Positions 1-5,835 of a stretch of 49,433 nt of DNA are shown piece by piece (the stretch's first letter is position 1; each line of letters begins with the position of its first letter). The translations under genes and the position numbers were made by a program. This stretch comes from Pseudomonas tehranensis (GTDB lineage: Bacteria; Pseudomonadota; Gammaproteobacteria; Pseudomonadales; Pseudomonadaceae), in assembly GCF_014268615.1 (NCBI RefSeq), contig NZ_JABWQV010000018.1, positions 1-49,433 on the forward strand. Direction: 5' to 3'. Below the pieces are notes generated by a model. The model had not been told where the DNA came from and did not search any database. It saw only the letters and a list, made by a program, of their open reading frames with translations.

Positions 1-2
1 TT

Positions 3-24
3 CGGGCGCTTAAAGCGCCCGTTT
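3..24 (+). terminator. Rho-independent terminator-like hairpin at the left edge
   Basis: The arms CGGGCGCTT and AAGCGCCCG pair perfectly around a single A and are followed by GTTTCT. It probably ends a gene lying left of the window. The T run is short, so termination is inferred from the stem alone. Confidence 0.5.
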
Positions 25-538
25 CTGCTTAGCTGGCCGATGAGTTCTGCACGGACTTCCCCCGCGGCATGCATTCGACCTTACCTGCCATTTACATCGG
101 ATTTGACCACCTATGACTGGCAGAGAATGGCTATGTGCAGACGTTGGTCAAGGTCTGCATTCGGTCAGGAACGGACATTCGCAACAGGTCCACATCCGAC
201 TAAGAGCAGGCAGTTAGAGTAGAAATAATATTCTGTCTACAACTCCATTTCCATGCCCCCCTTCACGCTATAAATAGAACCGCCCATTCCGCATTTCATT
301 CCTTTTTCGAGTCAGAGCTAGAGGCGCAATACCAGCTTGTTATTTAAAATCAGCTGTTTGCATGCCTTTTGATGCGAGCTACTTTTTTAACACGATCATT
401 TGCATTTTGGCAAAGCGCCACTACTCTTTCCTTGCTGGAACGACTGTGCTGCGATCCTTACATCTCAGTACTCGCACAATATCCAGCGTGACGCTGGTTC
501 GTAGAGAATAGCGATAAGCTTAAATACAAGGAGATGAG
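25..538. other. Stretch without a recognisable gene
   Basis: No reading frame here has a ribosome binding site or a recognisable product. The part at about 139-185 resembles a degenerate intergenic repeat (an oppositely oriented TCTGCATTCGGTC / GGACATTCGC pattern) that recurs elsewhere in the accessory end. The last 60 bases are AT-rich and end in AAGGAGATGAG, the ribosome binding site of the lipoprotein gene that follows. Confidence 0.5.
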
Positions 539-1621
539 ATGAACAAAATCATTTGCAGTATTATAGTTTGCAGCTCAATTAGCGGCTGCTCAATTAAGTC
601 GGCAGGCCCTTACTCTGAAAGCGGATGGAGTACATTAAGTCCACCACAGGCGGACGCTCTAGGTGCATCCATATTAGAGTTTAAAGGAAACAACCATCTT
701 GGCGACTACGTAAAGCGTGTAAAACCTAACCAAATCGAATATAGGGACTCCTTATCTTCATACAGTCAGACCGACGTAAGTAATTTTAAAGGTGGCTTGG
801 ATCTTACGATTAAGGGAATTTCAGCAGACCTAAATTATGAAACAGACGGATCAAGTAGTAAAATCGCTAACAACTTGAAGGTGTCAAAGGTCAAAGAAGC
901 AACAATGGTAAACGAGGAAAATAGATGGTTTGTTTACCAGTGTCTTATTGCCGGTAGCTACGAGTTCTCCGCAAGAAAAAAATCCTCTACCAATATCGGA
1001 ATAGATGCGGCTCAAAGCGAATGGGCAAAGGCTCTAGGAATGGAGAAGGCATCCATTGGTATCAGTTCAAACCCTACGTCACCGGACGAACTGAAAATAA
1101 AAGTTGATAAGCCCAATGTCTGCTTGAGCTATATTGCCGCTAAATTTGAGCCAAACGAACCTTTCTTTTCTTTTATGCGCCCTAAGACGAGTTACATAAC
1201 TGGAGGACAAGAAACTGAGGAGTACCCTTCTTCATTTACACTCAGGCCAGGGCAAGAAAGTCGCGAACGCACCGCCGATATAAAAAATCGCAAAAGCTCT
1301 TCAAAGACACTTTATAGACTTAAAGTAACCAAGTCTGAAAGCGACACCCTTCAATTACGAGTTTGTAAAACGCCCCGGGGTCTTTCCTCTATTGTTGAGG
1401 AGGAACAAAATTCATCAGTGTCAGATCCTTGCTCCCAGATTCTCCTTGAGGCTGGCACAGGCTCCTGGCGTGGCCCTTACATATTAGGACTTGAGAAGCC
1501 AACCGAAGATGACCTCGTGCTCATCACCTTAAATCTAGATGCGCGCACAGTAACGAGCGATTCTATCAGCATTAAAGAGCCACGAATCAATGTTTCTCAG
1601 TTCAAAATCAAGTACAAATAA
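539..1621 (+). CDS. Unrecognised lipoprotein, 360 aa
   Basis: The product has a lipoprotein signal: a short basic-hydrophobic N-terminus and the lipobox S-I-S-G-C with Cys at residue 17. It should therefore be exported and lipid-anchored in the envelope. A strong Shine-Dalgarno (AAGGAG) lies 6-7 bases before the ATG. I do not recognise a domain. The mature part is polar and rich in Ser, Lys and Glu, with four further Cys residues (near 134, 194, 277 and 298) that could form disulphides, and its alternating short hydrophobic runs suggest beta structure. The codon use (AAA, ATA, AGC, TTA) is clearly AT-richer than the core genes to the right, which suggests horizontal acquisition. It stands alone, followed by a strong hairpin. 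Function is unknown; that it is a real gene is fairly sure. Confidence 0.8.
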   Translation: MNKIICSIIVCSSISGCSIKSAGPYSESGWSTLSPPQADALGASILEFKGNNHLGDYVKRVKPNQIEYRDSLSSYSQTDVSNFKGGLDLTIKGISADLNYETDGSSSKIANNLKVSKVKEATMVNEENRWFVYQCLIAGSYEFSARKKSSTNIGIDAAQSEWAKALGMEKASIGISSNPTSPDELKIKVDKPNVCLSYIAAKFEPNEPFFSFMRPKTSYITGGQETEEYPSSFTLRPGQESRERTADIKNRKSSSKTLYRLKVTKSESDTLQLRVCKTPRGLSSIVEEEQNSSVSDPCSQILLEAGTGSWRGPYILGLEKPTEDDLVLITLNLDARTVTSDSISIKEPRINVSQFKIKYK

Positions 1622-1670
1622 ATATTTATCACAGATTTGGCTTTTACTTAACATAAAACTTAACAACCTA

Positions 1671-1715
1671 AATAAATCTGCCCTTTTGGATTTTTGGAAA
1701 TAGGGCAGATTTATT
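1671..1715 (+). terminator. 13-bp inverted repeat after the lipoprotein gene
   Basis: AATAAATCTGCCC (1671-1683) and GGGCAGATTTATT (1703-1715) are perfect complements around a 19-base T-rich loop. The right arm can also fold with the next bases (GGGCA ... TGCCC, 1703-1720), giving mutually exclusive hairpins. It most likely terminates the lipoprotein transcript. The unusually long loop leaves room for another role, such as a recombination scar. Confidence 0.55.
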
Positions 1716-1778
1716 TGCCCTGCTCTAAACGTTGGCCTTTGGCCAAATACGGTCGCTCGGATTTCCGGTAATAACGGA

Positions 1779-1822
1779 GGTATGGATAGGGATTCGAACC
1801 CCTCCTTGCGTCTCTGCATACC
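1779..1822 (-). other. tRNA-like hairpin, possible att scar
   Basis: Read on the minus strand this 44-base stretch starts GGTATG and ends CATACC (a 6-bp acceptor-like stem) and contains GGGGTTCGAATCCC, a canonical T-arm with the TTCGAAT loop. D and anticodon arms are missing and no CCA end fits, so it is not a functional tRNA. Integrative elements often leave 3' tRNA or tmRNA fragments at their junctions. An attachment-site remnant is the inference, not a demonstrated fact. Confidence 0.35.
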
Positions 1823-1966
1823 GCTTTAGGCCAGAAAATACGGTACTTACGACCTTTGTTTATGGCGCCTTGCGGTCTGGCGGCCCTGAATCTGCCCTAA
1901 TTTTGCCCTAAACCTCTCCGCCACTGCCGCTGCTATGCTTGGGTTTTCTCGAAAGGAGTCGACCAC

Positions 1967-2183
1967 ATGTCAGGTGATTACTCACTACCCGATGTACTGG
2001 AAAGGATCTACGACAATCAGCTCGCCTTGGAGGCAGCGGTAATGGAGCTGACGTTGTGGGTGGAGCAGCGTGCTTCGCCAGAGGTAGGCGACAATATTCG
2101 TGGAGCACTGGAGTGCTATTGGGGAAAACGCTGGCCACATCAAACAGGGCTTGGCCAAGCCCAGGGGCACGAATATCGGCTAG
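1967..2183 (+). pseudogene. Small conserved-type protein gene broken by a frameshift
   Basis: A strong ribosome binding site (AAAGGAG, 9-10 bases upstream) precedes an ATG encoding MSGDYSLPDVLERIYDNQ and on to R-G-A-L-E at about codon 49. From 2115 the coherent protein continues in the +1 frame as A-I-G-E-N-A-G-H-I-K-Q-G-L-A-K and stops at TAG 2181-2183. From memory, small Pseudomonas proteins of about 70 aa carry exactly this R-G-A-L-x-x-I-G-E-N-A-x-H-I-K-Q-G-L-A ending, so one extra base near 2112-2116 appears to break the gene. Without correction the original frame runs on to 2224 with an unrelated tail. Function of the family is unknown to me. A sequencing error cannot be excluded. Confidence 0.6.
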
Positions 2184-2540
2184 GCATCAGCTTCAAGAGA
2201 CGACTTCAGAATCGTCCCAGGTAACCCTAATGATGGGCAATCTAATACCGCTGATAGACTGCAATCGGCCAAAAACCGATGCTCGAAGATGTCAACGAAT
2301 CCAGGCCGGTTCACCTGTTGATTGTCATCAAGCCATAGATCTGTCGATGCAGCCGCCGCGGCAGTGAAGCAGGGCACATCGGGTGCTTCGTACAGAATAC
2401 GTAGATTACTTAACGCGAAGCCCATGCCAGCAGCCGGACCATGGTCGCGAAGAAAAGCAAGAAGCATGGTTCAGAAAGCTGGGTCTTTTTCTGGAGTTAT
2501 GCTTGTCAACTAAAAAGCTTCCTATGCAGGAAGACATACA
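2184..2540. other. Stretch without a recognisable gene
   Basis: Several short frames overlap here but none has a convincing ribosome binding site or protein pattern. At about 2264-2290 there is a copy of the AATCGGCCAAAA-type repeat seen elsewhere in this end of the window. A short frame from 2441 starting M-V-A-K-K-S-K-K-H is too short and unsupported to call. Confidence 0.4.
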
Positions 2541-2570
2541 TGAAAACCCCGCACTAGACGGGCTTCATTT
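2541..2570 (-). terminator. Terminator of the minus-strand membrane protein gene
   Basis: On the minus strand GCCCGTCTAGTGCGGGGTTTT forms a short CCCG/CGGG hairpin followed by a T run, 15-25 bases beyond the stop codon of the neighbouring minus-strand gene. AAAA on the other side lets it act in both directions. Confidence 0.5.
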
Positions 2571-2584
2571 GGAAAGAGCTTTAT

Positions 2585-3547
2585 TTATGCTTCATCATCT
2601 TCGTACAAGAGACCTAAAGTTGGCGAGCCTACAACGGCAGCGGAAATCAGCTTTTTACCTTTAAAGGCGCCGAGCATATAAAGATGCACGGCCGTCTCTG
2701 AGCGAAACGCATGTTGAATTTCATCTAACACCCGTTCGGCCTCTTGACTCTTATAAAGAACAACATTTATTAGGCCGTAATTAGGATGCTGAAAAACCAA
2801 CTTCCACCGATTAGCCGCAGTCTCTAGCTTTTTCACTAGAAAGAGGTCGTCGATTCTAATTTTCTCAGTGGAAGATCTGGTTCGCTGCGTTATGCTTCTG
2901 ATTTCTTCTTCATCCAAATCTATGCTTCCCAAACTCAAATGGTCTGCATCGTAAGCGCCCTTGACTACCGTAACCAAGGCTTTGCTGAGATCTGAGTTCA
3001 CCTTGCTGAGAGTTACATTTTTTTCTACAATGTTTTCGGCGTAATCGAGCCGCTGCTTTTCAGCCTTGAGCTCACCATTAATTTTAAATTTTGCCAAAGC
3101 CACTTTCGATAAACCGAAAATCAATCCCAGCCCAAGAATTGTTATGACAAGTTCATCGCCTGACATGGTTAGCATTGCTTGCTCCGCTAATGTACCGAAT
3201 TGCTCGGCGATAGCACCTACAATTTCTGAACTTCCTTGAGATACCTGAAATACCACTTCGAGGTCTTTCCTCTTGGAGTCAGAAATCGACTTTGCAGATT
3301 CATTTTCAGATACGAGTGCGTATGCTCGATTGAGCACTCCTTGATATTCAACCAGTCCTTTCATCACGCCAACAGGCAAAGTGCTGTGGTATCGCTCGCC
3401 TTTGATATTAATATCCAGGCTCGGCCAACCCTGAAAATCAAAAGAAACATCCTTATCTTTAAATTCGCCATTGAGAGCAAGTTCAATCAGATTTATCGCA
3501 TCTTGCTCTGACTCAATCACCAACTGGATCGATTCTTTTTCTTCCAT
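2585..3547 (-). CDS. Unrecognised protein with one central membrane segment, 320 aa
   Basis: I do not recognise this family. The N-terminal 90 residues are a mixed alpha/beta region with a well-conserved-looking stretch F-Q-G-W-P-S-L-D-I and Y-H-S-T-L-P-V-G. There follows an amphipathic region (about 95-130), one hydrophobic segment (V-I-T-I-L-G-L-G-L-I-F-G-L, about 133-150), a Lys/Glu-rich likely coiled coil (about 155-185) and a cytoplasmic-looking C-terminal domain ending D-D-E-A. No signal peptide is seen. The start at 3547 has a GAAGG-type ribosome binding site. It is alone on the minus strand and AT-rich compared with the core genes. The layout (soluble domain, single helix, coiled coil, soluble domain) would suit a membrane-anchored sensor or effector, but that is conjecture. 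Confidence 0.75.
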   Translation of the reverse strand: MEEKESIQLVIESEQDAINLIELALNGEFKDKDVSFDFQGWPSLDINIKGERYHSTLPVGVMKGLVEYQGVLNRAYALVSENESAKSISDSKRKDLEVVFQVSQGSSEIVGAIAEQFGTLAEQAMLTMSGDELVITILGLGLIFGLSKVALAKFKINGELKAEKQRLDYAENIVEKNVTLSKVNSDLSKALVTVVKGAYDADHLSLGSIDLDEEEIRSITQRTRSSTEKIRIDDLFLVKKLETAANRWKLVFQHPNYGLINVVLYKSQEAERVLDEIQHAFRSETAVHLYMLGAFKGKKLISAAVVGSPTLGLLYEDDEA

Positions 3548-3601
3548 GGGGCCTTCATTGCTTGGCTAAAAGCTGACGGGTTTTCAGGCGCTCGCCATTG
3601 A

Positions 3602-3630
3602 CAAAAGCCCGGTAAGCGCCGGGCATTTTC
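3602..3630 (-). terminator. Terminator hairpin facing an absent minus-strand gene
   Basis: AAAAGCCCGG and CCGGGCATTTT form a 6-bp GC stem with A and T tracts on both sides (3607-3612 with 3619-3624). It lies just upstream of the start of the minus-strand gene, so it cannot end that gene. It would serve something transcribed leftward from the gene-free stretch to the right, perhaps a lost gene. Confidence 0.5.
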
Positions 3631-4029
3631 TGTGGTGTCGCGCTGAAAAAGCTTAACACCGTACCATGAAAACAGAGCTATCCCATATGGACAACTCCTT
3701 TTTACGCAGCCTCTCTCATCAACTCTAGAACACAATCGATCCAGGGAGCCCCTGTCTTGATTAGCTCGCTTACCTTTCCTTCGCTAACACTCCGCTACTT
3801 TCCAATGCGAACCGCTGGATGCTTGGCTCCGTAATAGAGCCAGATCCTGTCGCACATATGCTGTCTCGTCTGCATAGCCGTGCGACAGCTCCGTCTACCA
3901 AGCATGCGAGTTCGTCAGTGATCACGTAGGACGTTGCTGCACTTGGGCATCGAATCGCGTATGAGCGCCTACATCGTAGATGCGAAACCCGAAATACTTG
4001 AATCATCCAATGTAAGACAGGCTGAATGA

Positions 4030-4083
4030 CCACTCTTGGCCGTTTTCTGCCCTTGGCGACAGGCAGAAATCGGCCAAAAGTGG
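4030..4083. repeat. Imperfect 22-bp inverted repeat with a GGCCGA/AATCGGCC core
   Basis: CCACTCTTGGCCGTTTTCTGCC (in two blocks) and GGCAGAAATCGGCCAAAAGTGG are imperfect complements (about 20 of 22 positions) around 10 bases. The right arm shares the core ATCGGCCAAAA with sequence near 2272. In opposite orientation the core recurs near 5791-5818 (CTTTTGGCCGAAAACAGACG). Confidence 0.6.
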
Positions 4084-4327
4084 ACGTTTTTGGACTACCT
4101 CCGCTCCGGTAGAGACACTCTGCTTATGCAGATGGTGCCTAGTGCTGGGTAATGGTAAATACGCAGCCATACACTGCGAAATCTGCATGAGATGCTTCGA
4201 CCTCAGCAGACCTATTCCTGCCGTGCGGCGTAACCCACTTGCAATAGACACGCTCCTTACGGATCGAGTAGTGTCGCGAGAGAATTTGCCCCCGCACCTG
4301 GTCGAGCAAACGAGGCTGTCCATCCAT

Positions 4328-4415
4328 GGTGTATAACTTCCTTCTACGGTCATCGGAACGCTGGAAGCCTCAGCATAAACACGGATAGCGAGAGGAACAA
4401 GGAATGTTATACACC
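4328..4415. repeat. Long inverted repeat GGTGTATAAC ... GTTATACACC
   Basis: GGTGTATAAC followed by TTCCTT pairs with AAGGAAT followed by GTTATACACC, with one bulged base, around about 55 bases. A third related block, GTTATGCACC, sits at 4431-4440. The TATAAC and GTTATGC ends resemble those of Vibrio-type attC sites, so this could be a divergent attC feeding the GTTAGGC core at 4459. The match to the consensus is incomplete. Confidence 0.45.
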
Positions 4416-4472
4416 ACACCCGTCCGGGGAGTTATGCACCAGTTGGTGTCTATTTATAGTTAGGCTTGGCGA

Positions 4473-5015
4473 ATGATAAGGAATGAAATGAAAATACCCT
4501 CAACACGAAACCCGGCTTCGCGATCCCATATCAATCCGAACATGAGATCCCACATTGACCCTAGGAGGCGCTCTCATATTGACCCCAATAGGAGAAGTCA
4601 TATCGACCCTCATCGGCGATCTCATATAAATCCCAATCAAAGATCCCATATTGATCCTCGTAGGAGATCACACATTGATCCATTCCAAAGATCACATATC
4701 AACCCAAAACTGAGGTCGGCTATAGACCCCAAAAGGACGTCAAGCATAGACCCGAATAGAGCCTCAAATATTACAGGGCTATATATTTTCTCAGAAAGTT
4801 GCCAGCCCATAGGCTTCACCGTAAAGGCAGACGAAGAAGTAATTCTGATCTTTGACACTGCATCAGAATGGGTTGGTTTTCTGGTTGCAACCGGGGACGG
4901 AGCATTTAATCAGTTTGATCTATCTAAAAATTGGATTGGATTCTGGTGTGATACAGGAGAAGAAAGTTTCAATATATTCAATATGAATCGGGAATGGATT
5001 GGATTCACCACTTAA
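4473..5015 (+). CDS. Octapeptide-repeat protein with a four-blade W-I-G-F domain, 180 aa
   Basis: Residues 17-96 are ten tandem octapeptides of pattern R-S-H-I-(D/N)-P-x-x, the last two degenerate (RSAIDPKR, TSSIDPNR). Residues about 101-180 hold four units, each an aromatic-rich strand followed by an ending such as P-I-G-F, W-V-G-F, W-I-G-F and W-I-G-F, spaced about 20-22 residues apart. This resembles what I recall as a '4-fold beta flower' domain; that identity is an inference. No signal peptide or membrane helix is present, so it is probably cytoplasmic. The repeat half is strongly basic and the C-terminal half acidic. The gene lies in a putative integron cassette, with AATGATAAGG near the start and no clear Shine-Dalgarno. 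An alternative start is Met6 (4488), which has AAGGA upstream. Function unknown. Confidence 0.8.
   Translation: MIRNEMKIPSTRNPASRSHINPNMRSHIDPRRRSHIDPNRRSHIDPHRRSHINPNQRSHIDPRRRSHIDPFQRSHINPKLRSAIDPKRTSSIDPNRASNITGLYIFSESCQPIGFTVKADEEVILIFDTASEWVGFLVATGDGAFNQFDLSKNWIGFWCDTGEESFNIFNMNREWIGFTT
4521..4760 (+). repeat. Ten in-frame 24-bp units encoding R-S-H-I-D/N-P-x-x
   Basis: The repeats are clear at protein level but blurred at DNA level. The conserved Ser is written TCC, TCT, AGT, TCA and TCG in different units, Arg as CGA, AGA, CGC and AGG, and Ile as ATC, ATT and ATA. Synonymous spread with a fixed peptide points to an old repeat kept by selection rather than a recent slippage product. 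Confidence 0.9.
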
Positions 5016-5131
5016 GGCTTATAAAAAATAAAATACATCCGACGCAAAAAGCAGCCCTACCAGTCGCTGCTGTCGGACAATTTCTCCACCGCTTCGCGGC
5101 TACAAAATTGCTGTAAAGCTCTACGTTAGGT
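5010..5131 (+). other. Putative attC site of cassette A
   Basis: The left half-site ACTTAAG (5010-5016) overlaps the stop codon of the cassette gene and pairs imperfectly with GTTAGGT (5125-5131), which fits GTTRRRY. In between are inner stems: CCGAC with GTCGG (around 5040 and 5073) and CCGCTTCGCGG (5089-5099). The 122-base length is within the attC range. The degenerate left half-site lowers confidence. Confidence 0.5.
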
Positions 5132-5658
5132 AAAGGAGGGTCTTGTGCAAGAAGAAATCATTGAGCTATATCGTCAGCTTCGAACTTCCCAAGATAAATA
5201 TGCTTATTTTTTGCTGGCTGCGGTAGGTGCATCTATTGCTTTTGCCCTAAACCAGACTCAGGGGCTTTCTTTGAAGTCATCTCAAATACCTTTAGCCATT
5301 AGTATATTGCTCTGGGGCTTCAGCTTCTTTTTCGGTTGTCGGCACTTGCAATATGTAAGTTCTACTCTTTATACCAATATAGAAATGTTAAAAATCGAAA
5401 GCGGCAGACACCCACAAGTTGGAAATCATCCGCAGGCTCTGGCTGCGGCTAGCGAAGGTGTTCGATCAGCAATTGAAAGCAACAGCGAAACGTCTAATAA
5501 CCTTGCAAAGTTACAGTTCAGCCTGCTCATTGCCGGAGTAGTATTTTATATTTCTTGGCATACGCTGGAAATGTGGCTGAGATCCAATGCCTAACTAGTG
5601 CTTCAAATCGCTCGCTCCGCTCACTGGGACGGGCTAAAGCCCGCCCTTTAACCTAACG
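5126..5658 (+). mobile_element. Putative integron gene cassette B
   Basis: The unit runs from the GTTAGGT core at 5125 to the GTTAGGG core at 5658 and contains one gene whose start lies 14 bases after the core and whose stop overlaps GCCTAAC, a perfect RYYYAAC half-site. This compact layout (core, short leader, single gene, folded end site) is that of an integron cassette. With cassette A it would form a two-cassette array without integrase. Confidence 0.6.
5145..5594 (+). CDS. Small membrane protein with about three transmembrane segments, 149 aa
   Basis: The GTG start at 5145 follows a strong Shine-Dalgarno (AAAGGAGGG, 5132-5140). Residues 1-18 are polar and helical (E-E-I-I-E-L-Y-R-Q-L), then hydrophobic segments lie at about 20-37, 49-68 and 124-144. 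The polar loop at about 75-120 is likely cytoplasmic or periplasmic helix with a Ser/Asn/Glu-rich stretch. I do not recognise a named family, though proteins of this build are common among integron cassettes and genomic islands as I remember them. The stop codon TAA is part of the attC half-site GCCTAAC, so the gene fills its cassette. The cassette has its own ribosome binding site but no clear promoter, so it probably depends on readthrough. Confidence 0.75.
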   Translation: MQEEIIELYRQLRTSQDKYAYFLLAAVGASIAFALNQTQGLSLKSSQIPLAISILLWGFSFFFGCRHLQYVSSTLYTNIEMLKIESGRHPQVGNHPQALAAASEGVRSAIESNSETSNNLAKLQFSLLIAGVVFYISWHTLEMWLRSNA

Positions 5659-5664
5659 TTAGGG
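5589..5664 (+). other. attC-type recombination site
   Basis: GCCTAAC (5589-5595) matches RYYYAAC and pairs with CGTTAGG (5657-5663). The inside contains GCTTCAAA (left inner half-site) against CTTTAACC (right inner half-site) and a perfect CGGGCTAAAGCCCG hairpin (5630-5643). The pattern is that of Pseudomonas-type attC sites as I recall them. The final core base is G where the consensus wants a pyrimidine, as might occur at the outer edge of an array. Confidence 0.7.
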
Positions 5665-5835
5665 ATCAAACCGTGCACTCTTGTCTATCGGCCTCACTGC
5701 TGGCGCTAAGCAAACTGATCTCAACTACTTTCTGCCAGATCCAATCGATGAGCAAAGTACCAGAGCACGGAGCACGAGCCACCTTCACCGAGAGGCCGCT
5801 TTTGGCCGAAAACAGACGAAGGCCCACCCACCGAT

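Larger units (their letters stand above)
3631..4458. other. About 0.8 kb without a recognisable gene
   Basis: Only unsupported short frames are present; none shows a ribosome binding site plus a coherent protein. Two inverted repeats are listed separately. Together with the orphan terminator at its left edge, this looks like decayed insertion debris beside the cassette genes. I saw no transposase or integrase remnant in any frame. Confidence 0.45.
4460..5125 (+). mobile_element. Putative integron gene cassette A
   Basis: The unit starts after the G of GTTAGGC (4459-4465, matching GTTRRRY) and ends after the G of GTTAGGT (5125-5131, also matching). It contains one gene starting 7 bases after the core, typical of cassettes. 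Its stop codon lies inside ACTTAAG, a near match to RYYYAAC. No promoter is evident. Cassette status is inferred from these half-sites; no integrase gene lies in the window. Confidence 0.55.

Noticed and set aside
1779..1822. Functional tRNA gene
   Set aside because: Only the T-arm and a 6-bp acceptor-like stem are present; D and anticodon arms and a CCA end are lacking.
2383..2664. 93-aa plus-strand frame over the end of the minus-strand membrane protein gene
   Set aside because: No ribosome binding site, crosses the terminator at 2541-2570 and is antisense to a better-supported gene.
4003..4419. 138-aa minus-strand frame in the gene-free stretch
   Set aside because: No ribosome binding site, composition of chance translation, crosses two inverted repeats.
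4521..4760. CRISPR-like array of regular 24-bp units
   Set aside because: There are no spacers between units, the units are translated in one frame, and their variation is mostly synonymous; it is a coding repeat.
1..5660. Integron or phage integrase, or transposase
   Set aside because: No frame of sufficient length or with R-H-R-Y or DDE motifs was found in this region in either strand.
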